From Ampelomyces quisqualis (lineage: Eukaryota; Ascomycota; Dothideomycetes; Pleosporales; Phaeosphaeriaceae): a DNA stretch of 64,000 bases. The DNA lies in NCBI GenBank assembly GCA_018398575.1, contig JAGTXZ010000005.1:1922001-1986000 (forward strand). The letters are read 5' to 3'. Position numbers and translations under genes: made by a program. Positions 1-11,339 of the stretch are shown here, piece after piece. Under the pieces are notes generated by a model, which was not told where the DNA came from, ran no database searches, and saw nothing but the letters and a program-made list of their open reading frames with translations. Within the stretch, counting starts at the first letter, position 1. Each line of letters starts with the position of its first letter.

Positions 1-2040
1 AATAAGAGCTATGCAGGTAGTTAGAAGAAGTTTAGACTCTAAGCAGGGATACTTGGTTAGGGTGTAAGAAATCTCTTAGAATTTTTAGGCTAATAGAAGC
101 TTTAAGCATCCCTTAATATAATAAATAGAAGAAGGAGAATAATAGTAAAGACTGTTTCAGATACAATAGTCTTCTTTTTCCTATAGAGCGTTGCGTTGTT
201 GCACATCAAGATAGATAGTAGCTAGCACTGTAGCTTAATATAAAATAGTAGGAATAGGGAGTAAAAGATTATATAAACAGAGGTACTTAGATAGCTAAAT
301 AAACTGTAACCTATCTGTATCTAATTAAATCTTAAATTGTCTTAGCTATTAGAGGCTAAGTATATAATCCTAAGACCTAAGATTAAGAATAAGGAATAGA
401 TAGTTTAAAATCTTTTAGCTATTAATATTTAAGTGTAGTTAAATATATCAAGTAACTAAAGAAGTAATCTAATTCTTAAAGCTGCGTACCTAAACCTAGA
501 AGGGAAGCTTCTAGATAAGTTAATATAAAGCTTTAGAAACAGATAAAATAATTTATAAATTTAAAAATAGGAAACCTTAAGCACTAGTGTAAACAAGAGT
601 ATTAAGGCGTAAGCTAATACCTTAGTTGTAGAGAAGCGCAGGTATAAGAAAATAGAGACTATAAAACAAATAAGAAAGGTTAAGGTAAGATAGATTGTAA
701 TAGTTTAGGCCTAGAGAGGGGGTTTCTTTTAGGCGCTTCTATTTCCTGTATAATACACTTTCTAGTTAGGTTACTCTTAAGCATCTTTAAACTTATCTAC
801 TTTTATAGCTTCTATCTAACGTATATAAGGCTTTATGCAATTACTAGCGTAGTGTCCTAGTTTACTATAATTATAGTAACTACTAAAGATCTTTTGTTAA
901 TTAGGTTTAGAAGTCTTAGTAAGAAGACGCACTATTGTTAATTAATAGGCTAGCGCAGAATGTGTTAGAGCGCAAGAGGTAGTAGTCTAATTTAGCTCTA
1001 AATTAGTTTATAGAGCCTGCCTAATTAGCAATTTAGTAACAGCTAGTAATATACTTAAGTTAAGATTGTTCTTCTGCTCTATATTATAGGCAGTAAGGTG
1101 TTCTACTATCTAATTAAATAAGTTCTTTTATTAGTGCCTAAATCCTAGGTTAGAGGCTTGTAGTCCTAGCGTGATTTTTGTCTATAAGTAGTAAAACTAC
1201 TCTAAAGAGGGTAGTTGTCCCTTAACTATAAAACTTAGAAACCTAGCTTTAAATAAGGGGAACGTTTCTTTCTTAGTTATCTACATTTAATTAAAGGCTG
1301 CGCAGCTTTTAGCTACCTTATTACCTGTAATAAAGTAAGACTTAGGTAGCTTAATTATTTGCTTAGCGTTCTAGAGTTACTCTTAATTAGTATCTAATAA
1401 ATATTATAGCTTAAGATAGCTCTTAGCTAATCTTGTAGTGTAGCCCTATACTAGGGCTTTGCGTTATCTTTTGGTCTAATAGTAATCTAAGTTAATTTCA
1501 AGTTAATCCTAGATAGAGGCCTGCTATTAGCAGAAGGTAGAATCTTTCTTATTACTAAGATTGTTAATATTAGGCGTCTTCTCTAATTATTAAGATTAGT
1601 AGAAACCTTTATAGCAATATAAGTGTTTTAATATAAAGCTGTTAGATAAAAAGCAAGGTACAGAATTATTCTAAGGTAATTTAGTAGTAGGTAGGAGCTT
1701 GTCTAGTCCTACTAAAGGAGTTAGTCCTTTCTTAAGAGAATTAATTTCTGCTAACACCTATTTTAGTTTTTGTTGTAATTAATTAACTTCTATTTGCCCA
1801 GGAGTTAGATTTAGTGCAGCTCTAGGCTAAGAAGTGTCTTTAGATTCCTTAGTGTCTAACTTTTTTGCTTTAGCACTCTGTTACTAGGTTGTAACAGTTA
1901 ATATAGAGTCTCCTTAGGATTCTCTAGGTATTAGTGCTAGTGTAGCTTTTGGAGGAGTTATTAGCGTTGCCTCTAATACTCCTAGGTTATTAATAGTCTC
2001 TAAGTCTCTATTGTAGCGCCAAACGCAACTTTTACTAAAG
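1..2040 (-). pseudogene. E3 gag and start of pol, RIP-degraded
   Basis: This is the minus-strand counterpart of E2 17345-19390. Gag would be the retroelement capsid/nucleocapsid protein; a RIP-damaged CCHC zinc knuckle lies at about 835-895 (counterpart of E2 18497-18550). From about 700 down to 1 comes the gag/pol junction and protease region. TAG and TAA interrupt every frame, so nothing is translatable. The identification rests on colinearity with E2, which has readable RT, integrase and chromodomain. Confidence 0.75.
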
Positions 2041-2060
2041 TAATCCTAACTATTGTATTA

Positions 2061-2342
2061 TGTAAGAGGTTTGTATAGCAGCAAAGTTACAGGATAACAA
2101 TAGTAGTACAGGTAGAAGTAAGTTAATTCCTGTTCTGCTACTTTAGTGCAGAACTACTCTTTTGTAGATACAACTAGACGCGTGTTCTTACAACTAAAAT
2201 GTACTAGGTCTGCGCTAGCGTAGCGCTGTTAAGACGCTAGAGTAGCTGTGCGCGTTCTACACGTAAGGACGCTAGGGTAGCGTTGTTGTAGCGCAGGCGC
2301 ATTACTACACAACTAACAGCTCTACACTATAGCATCCTTATA
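2061..2342 (-). repeat. E1 3' LTR
   Basis: A 282-bp LTR paired with 8772-9053. The ends were originally TG...CA; the right end reads TA through a C-to-T change where the partner has CA. Differences between the two LTRs are mostly C/T and G/A transitions, as expected for RIP. It is preceded by TATTA of the target-site duplication. Confidence 0.95.
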
Positions 2343-2366
2343 ATTATTCTCTTTTCTCTAGAATTG
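2343..2366 (-). other. E1 polypurine tract
   Basis: Read on the minus strand, a purine-rich run (AGAGAAAAGAGAATAAT) abuts the 3' LTR. This is the usual primer site for plus-strand DNA synthesis and fixes the element's orientation together with the RT reading frame. Confidence 0.7.
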
Positions 2367-2717
2367 CTGTCCTAGCAATTTGTATAACGTTAGGTCTTGT
2401 TAGCGTGTGCCTAACGTTATTGTTGTAAGAGCTGTTATTGTACTAAGGCTAAAACTCTAAGTAAATCTAAGAGGCAGCTAGTAGCTATAGTAATAGCAGA
2501 ATTATAGCAGAACTTTGTGTGCCTAATCCTTTTTGCTTCCTTAGTAACAATTACATTACTATTACTACTACACTATCTTCTAGCTCTATACTATTATAAC
2601 TCTATTACTTCTATATCAATTACTATAAGTACTACGCCTATGCTGCCTACTACCTCTACTATCTTTGTAAGTAGTGTAACGCTAGCGTTGTAACGTTGCT
2701 AACCTAGCGTTTAGGCT
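2367..2717. other. Non-coding stretch between E1 polypurine tract and antisense ORF
   Basis: About 350 bp with no frame I can assign. As the region upstream of the opposite-strand ORF it would be where that gene's promoter sits, but I see no recognisable element. Confidence 0.4.
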
Positions 2718-3680
2718 ATGCCTATTACCTGCTGTAGTAGCGTCCCTAATATTAAGCTAGCTAAGCTAGTTTACTTGCGTTATACTAAAGGTCTAAAGAT
2801 TAATAGCACAGCGTGCAACTACGTCTCTAGCAGCCTGCAGTGCAATAGGTGCACCTACAAGAAGAAGTCTTGTACTCTAGTACTACTAAGTTTTGTTAAG
2901 AGCTAGAATACTTTATACTAGTAGTAGTAGCGCTTTACTGCTAATAAGGCTAGAGCAGACCTAGATGTTAACGCGTAAGAAACAGCGTTACGCTAGTAGA
3001 CTACCTTAGTAGAGCTTTTTCTCTATAAGGAGGTAAAGTTTAGGGGTTGCTATTAGCCTAAGGGCAATAAGATCTAGATCCTGCAGGTTAAGGTAACTAA
3101 CTACCTCTCTACTGTAGTAAAGAGCATTCTTGATCTTCTGCAAGCCTAAGTAAGTTATTTTTTCTTATTTCTTACAGTTGCTGCGCTGTTGTTCTAACAT
3201 TATTTAGGCTAATCTACTACTACTTAGTAAGGCTAACGCGCAGTCTAACTCTAACCTTAATTTAAAAGAGGCTGCTAGCAACTAGGGCTCTAATTCTAGG
3301 GAGCGCAAGGAGCAGAAGGAGGAGAGAGATAAAACTTCTCCTCCTTAGAGCCCTACTCTTACGCCTCTTCCCTCTAAAGGAAAGGGCAAGGCTAAGGGCA
3401 AGGCTAAGGCTAAGGCTAAGGCTAAGGCCCCTAGAAAACGCCTGGCTAAGTCCTAGCCAACTAGGCAGCCTCTTTTTAAGCGCCCTGCTACTAAGGGTAA
3501 GCTAAAGTGCTCTTAACGCACTGCTACTATACTATTAACTTGCAAGCTAGTAGGTAATCTAGGTAAAGCTACTACAGAGGGGTAAGAAGGTATAGGGGAG
3601 GTTAAGAGAGAGGATAAGGAGGGTAGTAGAGACAAGTTCTCTATCCCTAAGGACCTAGATAACAAGGACTTCTTAGAGTA
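2718..3680 (+). pseudogene. Antisense accessory ORF of E1: Cys-motif and Lys/Ala-rich protein
   Basis: This frame runs opposite to E1 gag-pol and lies between the pol end and the 3' LTR. An ATG at 2718 opens a 62-codon frame containing a C-x2-C-x6-C cluster (CNRCTYKKKSC, about 2840-2872), followed by x-L-V-L-L (Pro-Val-Pro-Pro-like before RIP) and an RF-x-A motif. The same spacing occurs in the antisense ORF of E2. The frame continues past RIP stops to about 3149. After a 28-nt segment with GTAAGT and ACAG ends it resumes in a hydrophilic frame (about 3178-3680) with a Lys-Gly/Lys-Ala repeat (3383-3428) and a basic RKR patch. Zinc binding and nuclear location are inferences; I do not recognise a named family. 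Confidence 0.6.
3383..3428 (+). repeat. Hexanucleotide Lys-Ala repeat in antisense ORF
   Basis: Tandem AAGGCT/AAGGGC hexamers read Lys-Ala/Lys-Gly in the antisense-ORF frame. Such runs are typical of linker-histone-like or nuclear basic tails. It is one of the few low-complexity tracts in E1. Confidence 0.75.
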
Positions 3681-3789
3681 AGCTAGCGTTTATACCTAGT
3701 TGTGCTGCTTAGGCGCTAGCGTTGCGCTGCTAAGGCGCCTAGTTTTTTTTCTTTTTTCTTTTTTTTTCCTTTGTTTTTCCTTTTGTTTT

Positions 3790-6700
3790 TTCTGTATATT
3801 AATTTGTAATAATAATTAATCTTCTCTCTAGTTATACTTTTTTATATGTAATTTGTCTATATCTTTTTAATTAACCTACTTATTATATTCTAGTAGCTAG
3901 CCTTTCTATTTAACTAGGTAATTTACTAAACGTCTGTTGCGCTACTTTGCTAGGACAGCTTTAACCTTGTAGTATTGCCCTAGCTTATTACTATTGTCTA
4001 GGTTAACAGGCCTAGGTAGAGTTAATTCTTCTCTCTCTCTTGGCACAAACAGCTAGAGTAAGAACGTATAGAATATAGAGTAGACCTTTATATATAATAG
4101 GAGTAAGATTCTAAAAGCTTATAAGCTAATTTGCTTATCTACTAGGAAGAGGCTTATCTAGCGCAGCAATAGCTTTTTACTAGCGCTGCGTAGGCGCAGA
4201 TGCTTTGTTAATAAGAAGACTATATCCTCTAGTTTAAACTCTTAGGGCCTGTGTTTCTTATTATAATATTGTTCCTAGTATTGCAAACTTTTGCTCTAGT
4301 AATTGGCCAAAGCGTCTTAAGTTTGTATAAGCTTCTGCAACCTTTCTCTAATGCTAGAAACTTTAGTAGGCGCTGTTAGCTTGCAGTTAAGGCGCAAGTA
4401 GAACCTATAGCAGGTAAAGAATAGAGATACTTCTAATATAGCCTGTCTGGTATTATTGTATATAAACTCTGCTAGTAACAAGAGGTATACCTAATTATTA
4501 AGTTAATTGCCTATAAAAGCTCTTAAGTATTGCTCTAGCGTTTAATTTTAACGCTCTGTTTAGCTGTCTGTTTGCAGATAGAAGGTAGTGCTAAGCTAGC
4601 GCTTTACCTTTGCTATAAAGCAGAAGTCTGCCTAGAACTACAAAGTAAAGACACTTCCTTAGTCTAATACAATACCTTTAGGCAAGCCAAAGAATTGTAT
4701 AATGTGTTCTAAAAACAGATCTACTAATTGTAAAGTAGTAACTGTTTTCTGTGTAGAGATATACTTAGCTATTTTTGTGTACCTATTAACTATAACAAGT
4801 ATTACGTTATACACAACGCTGTAGCGCTTAGCAGGTAGTAGGCCTATAACAAAATCTATTGTAATTTCTTGCTATAGTTCCTAAGGTTAGAGGGGCGCGT
4901 TTAACACGCTAGTAGGGCGCTGCTTAAGCAACTTTGTGCCTTAGCATACTAAGCAAGAGTTAATGTACTTCTTAAGCTCTTTCTTAAGCCTAGGCTAATA
5001 GTAGTATCAGGCTACAAGCTTAAGCGTTTTAGCCTGCTTAAAATAGCTAGTAAGTAGATTATTATAATACAGCTTAAGGAGCTTAGCTCTAAGAGCTAGC
5101 TCTAGTAGGACATACAATTAGTCCTTAAACTAAAGGCTGCCTAAAGTGTTAAGCTTCTAGTGCCTTAGGCGTTTGCTAGCGCCTTAACAGGCAGACGCTA
5201 GAGATTTAACGTTCCTGCGTATTGCAACTGCTTCTAGGTTATTCTATTGTACTTGTACACAGATTTTAAAGAAGGACTTAGAGAGTTTCTTATAAGCTAA
5301 CCTTTTTAAGGCTGCAGCTTTTGCTTGTAACTGCGTAACCCTTTAGGCTATTACTAGTCTACTCTTAGGAATCTCCTAATTAGGGCTATAGCTCTTAGCC
5401 GTTGCCTTAACGCTATGCGTTAGGCTTTATAACTGTATAACCCTTTAGGTTACTACTAGTCTGCTCTTAGAAATCTCCTAATTAAGGCTGTAGCTTATAG
5501 CTGTTGCCTTAACGCTGTGCGCTAGGCTTATAGAAACATCTTTACTAAGATATAGAGTACCTACTTGCTATTAAGCTGTTATCTAGCTTCTTACTAACGC
5601 TAGCTCCTTACTAGGTAGCTTAGCTTAGGTTTTTACTAGCTGCAACTTCTTTTGCAGTGCTAGTAACATATCTAATAGTTAAACATCTAGCGTATTACTG
5701 TTATCTACAGGTTGCCTTAAAGGCCTATCTGTAGGATTTGTCTTTCTAGACTAATACTTAATCTTAAAGTTATAAGCAGCTAGCTTTATTACCTAGCTAG
5801 CCTGTTTTTTAGACAGAGTTAACGTGCCTATAAAGCCGCGTAGGTTATTATAGTCTGTCTATATTTCTAACTAAATTGCTAGCCCCTTAACGTAGTAACG
5901 CTAGTACTGCACTACTGCAATAATAGTAAGGAGCTCTAGGTTGTATATGTAGTAGTTCCTTTCTACAGGCAAGAGCTTTCTTAACTAGAAGGCTACAGAG
6001 TGCTAGTTCTTATCTGCATAGAGTTAGAAGAAGATACCTGCTACTCTCTAAATAGAGGCATTAGTTTCTAACTTAGATAGGAGTGTATAATTGTAGTGCT
6101 GCAGGATAGGCGCAGTTGCAAACTTGTTGCATAGCTGGCGCTTTGCTTTCTCTGCAGCGTTAGGCTAGTTAAAAGGACTAGACTTCTTCCCTTAAACTAA
6201 TCCTTTTAGGAGATTAGTAATTAGGCTAACAATAACAGAGAAACCCTGTATAAAGCGTTAATAGAAGTTTGTAAAGCCTAGGAAGACTTAAACATCCTTA
6301 AAGGACGTTAGCGTAGGCTAATTAATAACTGCGCGAACCTGTTCTAGATCTATTGTAACGCTGTTAAGGCGCACAATAAACCCTAGGAACTTAACTTAGT
6401 TAGTAGCAAAGGTACACTTTTTTAAATTAACAAAAAGACTATATTCTCTTAGCTTAGCGAGTACTTTTCTTACCTGTTCCTAATAATTCTCCCTCTTTTA
6501 AGAAAAGATTAGGATATTATTAAGATAGATGACGCAAAAGATATCTAAATACAAGGCTAAGGCTCTGTTAATATACCTCTAGAACGTAGTAGGCGCGTTG
6601 GTTAGCCTAAAGAGCATAACTATATACTTAAAGTAGCTGTATTGCGTGCAAAACGCCGTCTTCTACTTGTTACCTTACTAGATCCTAATCTAGTAATACG

Positions 6701-7640
6701 CGTTCTTAAGATTAAGCTTAGTAAACTTTACTAATCTATAGAGCTAATTAAAGGTTTCTCTAATTAAGGGAAGAGCTAGTCTATTCTTTTTAGTAACTTA
6801 ATTAAGGCCTTAATAATCTACGCAAAGGTGTAGCGTTCTATCTTTTTTAAGCACAAACAGGATAGGTGCTCCTGTAGGGCTTATACTTTCTTAGATCTAG
6901 CCTAAGCTTTGCGCTATTACTAAGTAGTTGCGCAGTATGCTTAGCTTCTTTAGTAAGAGGTTGTAGAGCAGCCTATATAGAGCTATAGTTCCTTCTTCTA
7001 ACTTAATAGCATAGTTGCCTTTATAGTGCTGCAGCAGCGCGTTAGTAGCGTTACTATTTGCAACGTCTTTAAAATCCTTAAGTTTAAGGGGCTATAATAG
7101 GCATTTAGCAGAGAAGAATTATAGACTACCTACTAGAACTACGTACACGCTTAGCTTGTTGTAAAGAGATCCTACAAAGGTTTTTGCGTCTTTAACTCTT
7201 ATTGTATTAGTGTTAAGCTTATAGCGCTACTACTTTAACTCGCAGTTAATAATAACGCGCTCCTCTTTTAGGCTTAGTAGACCTAAAATAACAGGTTGTG
7301 CTGCATTAGCAATCCTGTATAGGATAGTAGTAAAGGACTTAGTTACGCCCTAGTTGTCCTTTATTGTTAGATAAGCTTAATAAGCGTAGAAGCTAGGCAC
7401 AGTACTTAAGTTAGGTAAGCAGATAGTTAGTAGCGCAGCGCTGTTAATATAAGAGAGATCTTTAAGTAAGGTAACTCTCTTGTTAATAGTGCTAAGTTCT
7501 ATACTGCAGTTAATTAGGATTTGTATAGGCTGCGCAGCGCTATTGTTACGCAGCGTCCTAAGTACTTTAATATAATCCTTCTATTATAGTAGAACTTAGG
7601 CTGTTAAAGAGAAGGCTCTTCTTAGGCCTACTTGTTTTTT
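3790..7640 (-). pseudogene. pol: E1 pol (protease-RT-RNase H-integrase-chromodomain), RIP-degraded
   Basis: Minus-strand translation with many TAG/TAA stops still shows the Ty3/Gypsy order. RT carries the catalytic box as YLNNILIFS at about 6502-6534 (YLDD with both Asp changed to Asn). Integrase has a core start reading TIDFVIGL near 4855 and a downstream zone resembling HPQTDGQTER near 4560. A chromodomain with the signature LVKWKG lies near 3901-3917, its core at about 3850-3990. RNase H lies between RT and integrase at about 5600-6250. Both catalytic Asp residues are lost, so it is dead. The pol tail is followed by a T-rich run (3738-3790) and the antisense ORF. Confidence 0.9.
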
Positions 7641-7649
7641 ATTTGTATT

Positions 7650-8700
7650 GCGTTTGAACTAGTAACAGGAGAAGAGCTATTAAGCCTTAATCTACACTCT
7701 CTAGCCTAATAGCCTATCTTACTACAATAGTAGTAGGCGTTAGTTAGCTTTAGGCTTAGGTTTGCAGTGCTAGCAACACAACGTTGTAGAGCTGTTGCGT
7801 CTAGTTTAGGCTGCAAAGTTTTTTCTGTACTAGGCGTTCTGTGTGTGCAATAGTGTAGTAATAGTATACTACTACTATAGCATAAGTTGTCTTCTAGCGT
7901 TGTAGCGCGTTTAACAAGTTCTCTGTAGGTAGTAGAGAACTTAGTATAGTTAGAGAGAGCTACTCTAATCTTTAGGCAGAGTTTACTGTACAAGTGCATT
8001 ACTAGGTGTTTCTATTTATAAGAGGGATTTACCTAATTTTCTAAAGTAGATAGATAGGCTGCAAATTTGTTTACTGTTTGGCTATTCTTTTAGGATGCCT
8101 TTTGATACTGCATAGTAACTTAAAGCTCTCTATTTACAAGGCTCTTAATCTAATTAAGTAGAAAGGACATTATATTGCGCTACGCTAGTATTTTGCTATT
8201 ATCTTCCTGTTCCCTCTATATCTACATTTATTAAAACGTAGTTTATAGGTATTAGAAGGTAAAGGTAATCTTTTAATCCTTAAGCTAGAAGGCTAAGGAG
8301 TCTAATTAAAAGGCAATAGATAGCCTAGCCTTAAAGTCCTAATACTCTCTAATTCCCTTGCCTTTAAAGACAGGGATTTTCTTAATCTTTGGCCTGCGTC
8401 CTAGTAGCGCTAATAGGTTAAGTTAGAGGCGTCGCGCTAGTAGAGACGTGTCGCGTCCAACTAGGGGGGTTAGTAGATCTGTTTTATTTAGGGCGCCTAA
8501 GGGCTGTTTAGAAGGTAGGAGAGGTTGTTTACCTGCTAATAATTACTCCTATTAGCGTACTTCCTCCTCTAGAGTCTAGATCTTAGCTTGCTCCTTAAGT
8601 TCTTAGCGCTAGCGCTTTAGCTACGCTAAGCGTTTACCTAGGCTAAGCATTAATTTCTTATTAGGGGTATTTTCCCTTAATAGATTAGCTAGTAGGCTTA
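7650..8700 (-). pseudogene. gag: E1 gag with zinc knuckle, RIP-degraded
   Basis: A minus-strand frame from about 8700. It contains a capsid-like segment (…PVFKGKG… near 8350, …IMSFLL… near 8170), then an uninterrupted 97-codon stretch at 7706-7999. It ends in a nucleocapsid CCHC box reading YYCSKIGY-stop-ARECR at about 7685-7725, where CX2CX4HX4C is expected (Cys to Tyr, Gly to Ser, His to Tyr: all RIP-type). A homologous copy lies in E1b at about 42110-43130. Gag would form the virus-like particle in the cytoplasm. Not functional. Confidence 0.85.
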
Positions 8701-8771
8701 GGGGTAGATCCTAATCTATTGTTATTAGGTAACTAGGCTGCTATTCTTTTGCAAGGTAGAGGAATTAAAAC

Positions 8772-9053
8772 TATAAGAGGTTTGTATAGCAGCAAAGTTA
8801 CAGGATAATAATAGCAGTACAGGTAGAAGTAAGTTAATTCCTGTTCTACTACTTTAGTGCAGAACTACTCTTTTGTAAATACAACTAGACGCGTGTCTTT
8901 ACAACTAGAATACACTAGGTTTGCGCTAGCGTAGCGCTGTTAAGACGCTAGGGCAGCTGTGCGCGTCCTACGCGTAAGGACGCTAGGGTAGCGTTGTTGT
9001 AGCGCAGGCGCATTACCGCGCAACTAACAGCTCTACGCTATAGCATTCTTACA
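8772..9053 (-). repeat. E1 5' LTR
   Basis: Partner of 2061-2342, equal length (282 bp), ending CTTACA and followed by TATTA (9054-9058), the target-site duplication. On the minus strand this LTR would hold the promoter for the gag-pol RNA; no core promoter is readable. Confidence 0.95.
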
Positions 9054-9248
9054 TATTAATAGAAAGTTTTAAACCTAAAGTCTTTAGCTGTTAGAAGATC
9101 TAAGGGATCCTAACTGTGTTTAATAGATTTAAGGTTGTAAACAGATCCAATTTAGATAGGGTTCTAGACGTTTTAACACAATCTTTTTAAAAGTAAATTG
9201 CAATATTATCTATATGCTATTACTAGTAGGATAAAGTTTCTCTTGTAG
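9054..9248 (-). other. E3 5' leader, left part displaced by E1
   Basis: The reverse complement of E2 17132-17326. It is the untranslated leader between the 5' LTR and gag of E3. It rejoins 2060 across the E1 insertion. Confidence 0.85.
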
Positions 9249-9548
9249 TGTAACAACGCAGGTTAGTACAGCTATTAGGATTAAATTAGATACGTATTAG
9301 AGGTATATAAGAGTGCGTGTTATACTAGAGATTCTAGATTAGCTATATACCTATAGGTCTTGTATAAAAGGACAAGAGAAACTTGTCTTTTATCTAATGC
9401 TATAGGCTTATATTTATAGTAGGTGTAGAAGCTAAGTTAGAGCGCTGTTAGAGCGCTATTAGTTCTAATCTACTAGCCCTCTACATAATCTATTACTAAG
9501 CCTTTATAAGGTATTAAATATAATATATGTTTGCATGTGCTTATTACA
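9249..9548 (-). repeat. E3 5' LTR (E2-family LTR)
   Basis: A 300-bp LTR, the reverse complement of the E2 LTRs at 16832-17131 and 23646-23945, with the same length and TGTAA...TTACA ends. The partner 3' LTR is outside the window. Confidence 0.92.
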
Positions 9549-10429
9549 CTAAGCTTATAGAAGAAGGCAGGTATATACTAGCTATTTAGTTTAACTTCTT
9601 TAATATAAAGACTAATAGAATCTTAGTTAAAAACTACTTTTGCTTAGGTATAGGCTGTAAATCTCTTAAGAATAATCTAGCTACTCTTATTTTATGTTAT
9701 AGTTAGTCTGCTTATATATACTTAGATTCTAGCTAGCATAATATTTAGCCTTATAACTACTACGCAAAAGGTAATTGCAAATACGCTTTTAGTAAGTATT
9801 ATAGTATTATTTATAATAGTAAGTAGCTGCTCTATAGTGCTTGTACTAACTACTTCTATAATATAGGCTTTTAGGCTCATTCTTACATAGGTAAGTTACT
9901 CACTCTTGTTTAAAAATACTTTTTGTTAGAATCTTATTTAAAATTACACTAATATTATAGTAACTAAGGTAATTTAAAGTACTCTGTTAATTAAAATAGC
10001 CTTAACACTTGCAATATCTTACTAACGCTACCTATTCCTACTATATAGAGTTTTGGAGAATATATATCTTACTTACAGTTTCTTGTTTTAACTTGTTAGT
10101 CTACTGTGCAGTTTAATTAGAGTTTGTTTGTTTAGAGTAGGCTACTACGCAATGCAGCTAATAACAAGAGCTATTATAGTAGAAGGTCTTACGTAACTAA
10201 AGAGCTGCTAGAGCTCTTTAATAATAGTAACTCTAATTTTAATTTTAGTTAGGCTGTTAAACTAGATTCTAAATCTAGGTCTAAAGATAAGGCTAGCAAG
10301 TCTATAGATACTGTTACTAAGAATCCTGTTAATAATAAGAGTAAGATAGAGGTTAACAGCAATATACCTGTTAATACTATTAATAATAGTATTGTTTTTT
10401 CTAAAGCTTTTATATATTTAGAAGTGTAA
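9549..10429 (+). pseudogene. W2 (C-terminal part): antisense accessory gene of Y-C
   Basis: Plus-strand frame, opposite to the Y pol of the same copy. The end is well preserved: a Ser/Lys/Asp-rich tail (KSRSKDKASKSID at about 10270-10310) ending LEV-stop at 10429. The same tail and stop context occur at 40177 (Y-D) and, on the minus strand, at 51441 (Y-B). A Cys/Tyr-rich zone lies about 9760-9850. Its 5' part is beyond the E3 insertion. I do not recognise a family. Confidence 0.6.
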
Positions 10430-10804
10430 GTAGAATATTATATAGTGTTGCGCTAATATAGCTTCTAAATAGTAAATATATAGGCTGGTTTTAATAGTAT
10501 TACTTCTAATTGCTTATAGAATTATTATAACCTGCGTCTGTTATATACTTTTCTTTACTATCTACTTTTGTTCTTATAGATGCTTTAAAGCTATTTTTAC
10601 AGCTTTATACTTAGACCTGTTAAAGTTTAGGTCTTTTACAATGTGTACTCTAACAGCTCTTTAGCGTAAGTCTACTAATTGTTTTAAATCTAAATGTTTA
10701 TTCTTATTTACCTTAGCGCTATTCTTGAGTTGCTTAGAGCACTAGCGCGCTACTAATTCTTCTACTAGTTGTAGAATATCCTGCTTATAGCTAGGAAGTG
10801 CCTA
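10430..10804 (-). pseudogene. Y-C pol extreme C-terminus
   Basis: The reverse complement of Y-B 51060-51440. It encodes the tail beyond the integrase (minus strand), convergent with W2, whose stop is at 10429. The two genes meet tail to tail with almost no spacer. It is interrupted by the hAT insertion and continues at 16729-16831. Confidence 0.7.
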
Positions 10805-10812
10805 GTATTTAG
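10805..10812. repeat. hAT target-site duplication, left
   Basis: GTATTTAG, repeated exactly at 16721-16728. Eight base pairs is the diagnostic duplication length for hAT transposons. Confidence 0.9.
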
Positions 10813-10839
10813 TACGCTAGTAAATAGGTTCGGAGTACC

Positions 10840-10975
10840 CGCTTATAGGTAGGGGTTAGGTTAAGGTTAAGCACAAGGAGAGTAGAGTAGGGTTTAAGTT
10901 ATATAGAGGCTAGTGTAGGGTTTAGGTTAGGGTATATAGCTTAGGGTGTTAAGGTTAGGTTGTTAGTTTAGTTAG
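10840..10975. repeat. hAT left subterminal TTAGG-like repeats
   Basis: Several GGTTAGG, GGGTTTAG and GGTTAGGG units sit within 150 bp of the left end. The same motif recurs at the right end (16640-16705). They are probably transposase-binding subterminal repeats rather than telomeric DNA. Confidence 0.6.
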
Positions 10976-11330
10976 AGTACCTGCTATAGAGTTATACTTG
11001 TGCAGAGCCTCTAATCTAACGCCTATAACAAGTATGTTACTTAGGAGTAAAGTAGTGCAAAAGAAATAATTTATTTTAGCATATATTCTAAAATAAAGTT
11101 ATTGCAGAAATAGTCTAATCTTATAGCTGTTTAATTAGCTTTATAACCTGCTTATTATAGATGTTTATTATAGTGTTTTACCTAGGTTGTTTTAGATAGT
11201 TAAGAGCTACTGTTTATTACATTTTTTTATTACGCTTACTAGTCTAAGAAACAAGAAGGCCTTAATCTCTTTCTTAAGAGGCGCTACTTATACTAAGGAG
11301 TCTAGAGTAGTGTACTATACGAAAGCGTTG
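10976..11330. other. hAT left non-coding region
   Basis: About 350 bp between the subterminal repeats and the transposase end, presumably 3' untranslated sequence. I see nothing further in it. Confidence 0.4.
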
Positions 11331-11339
11331 CAGATTCCT

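Larger units (their letters stand above)
2061..9053 (-). mobile_element. E1: complete chromovirus (Ty3/Gypsy LTR retrotransposon), RIP-degraded
   Basis: A full-length 6993-bp element bounded by two 282-bp LTRs and a perfect 5-bp target-site duplication TATTA (2056-2060 and 9054-9058). Coding order on the minus strand is gag, protease, RT, RNase H, integrase, chromodomain, then a region holding an opposite-strand reading frame, then the 3' LTR. The element sits in the leader of E3. All frames are broken by TAG/TAA. The C-terminal chromodomain places it among chromoviruses, whose integrases target modified chromatin (family knowledge). Confidence 0.95.
1..9548 (-). mobile_element. E3: partial chromovirus (Ty3/Gypsy), minus strand, split by E1
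   Basis: Positions 1-2060 and 9054-9548 are the reverse complement of the first ~2.5 kb of element E2 (16832 to about 19390), base for base apart from RIP transitions. On the minus strand the order is 5' LTR (9249-9548), leader (9054-9248), E1 insertion, gag, then the start of pol running off the left edge. The 5' LTR abuts CTAAG (9549-9553). The same site reads continuously (TCTAAGCTTATA) in the homologous W2 copy near 39298, so E3 inserted into the W2 gene of Y-C. The second CTAAG should lie left of the window. The 3' half and 3' LTR are not visible. Confidence 0.9.

Noticed and set aside
3735..3790. T-rich run as a transcription terminator or polypurine tract of E1
   Set aside because: It follows the end of E1 pol on the minus strand, far from the LTR; the true polypurine tract abuts 2342. 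More likely a low-complexity tail of the pol gene.
10840..10975. TTAGGG-like repeats as a real (internal) telomere tract
   Set aside because: Units are irregular, interspersed with other sequence, and confined to both ends of a transposon with clear 8-bp duplications.
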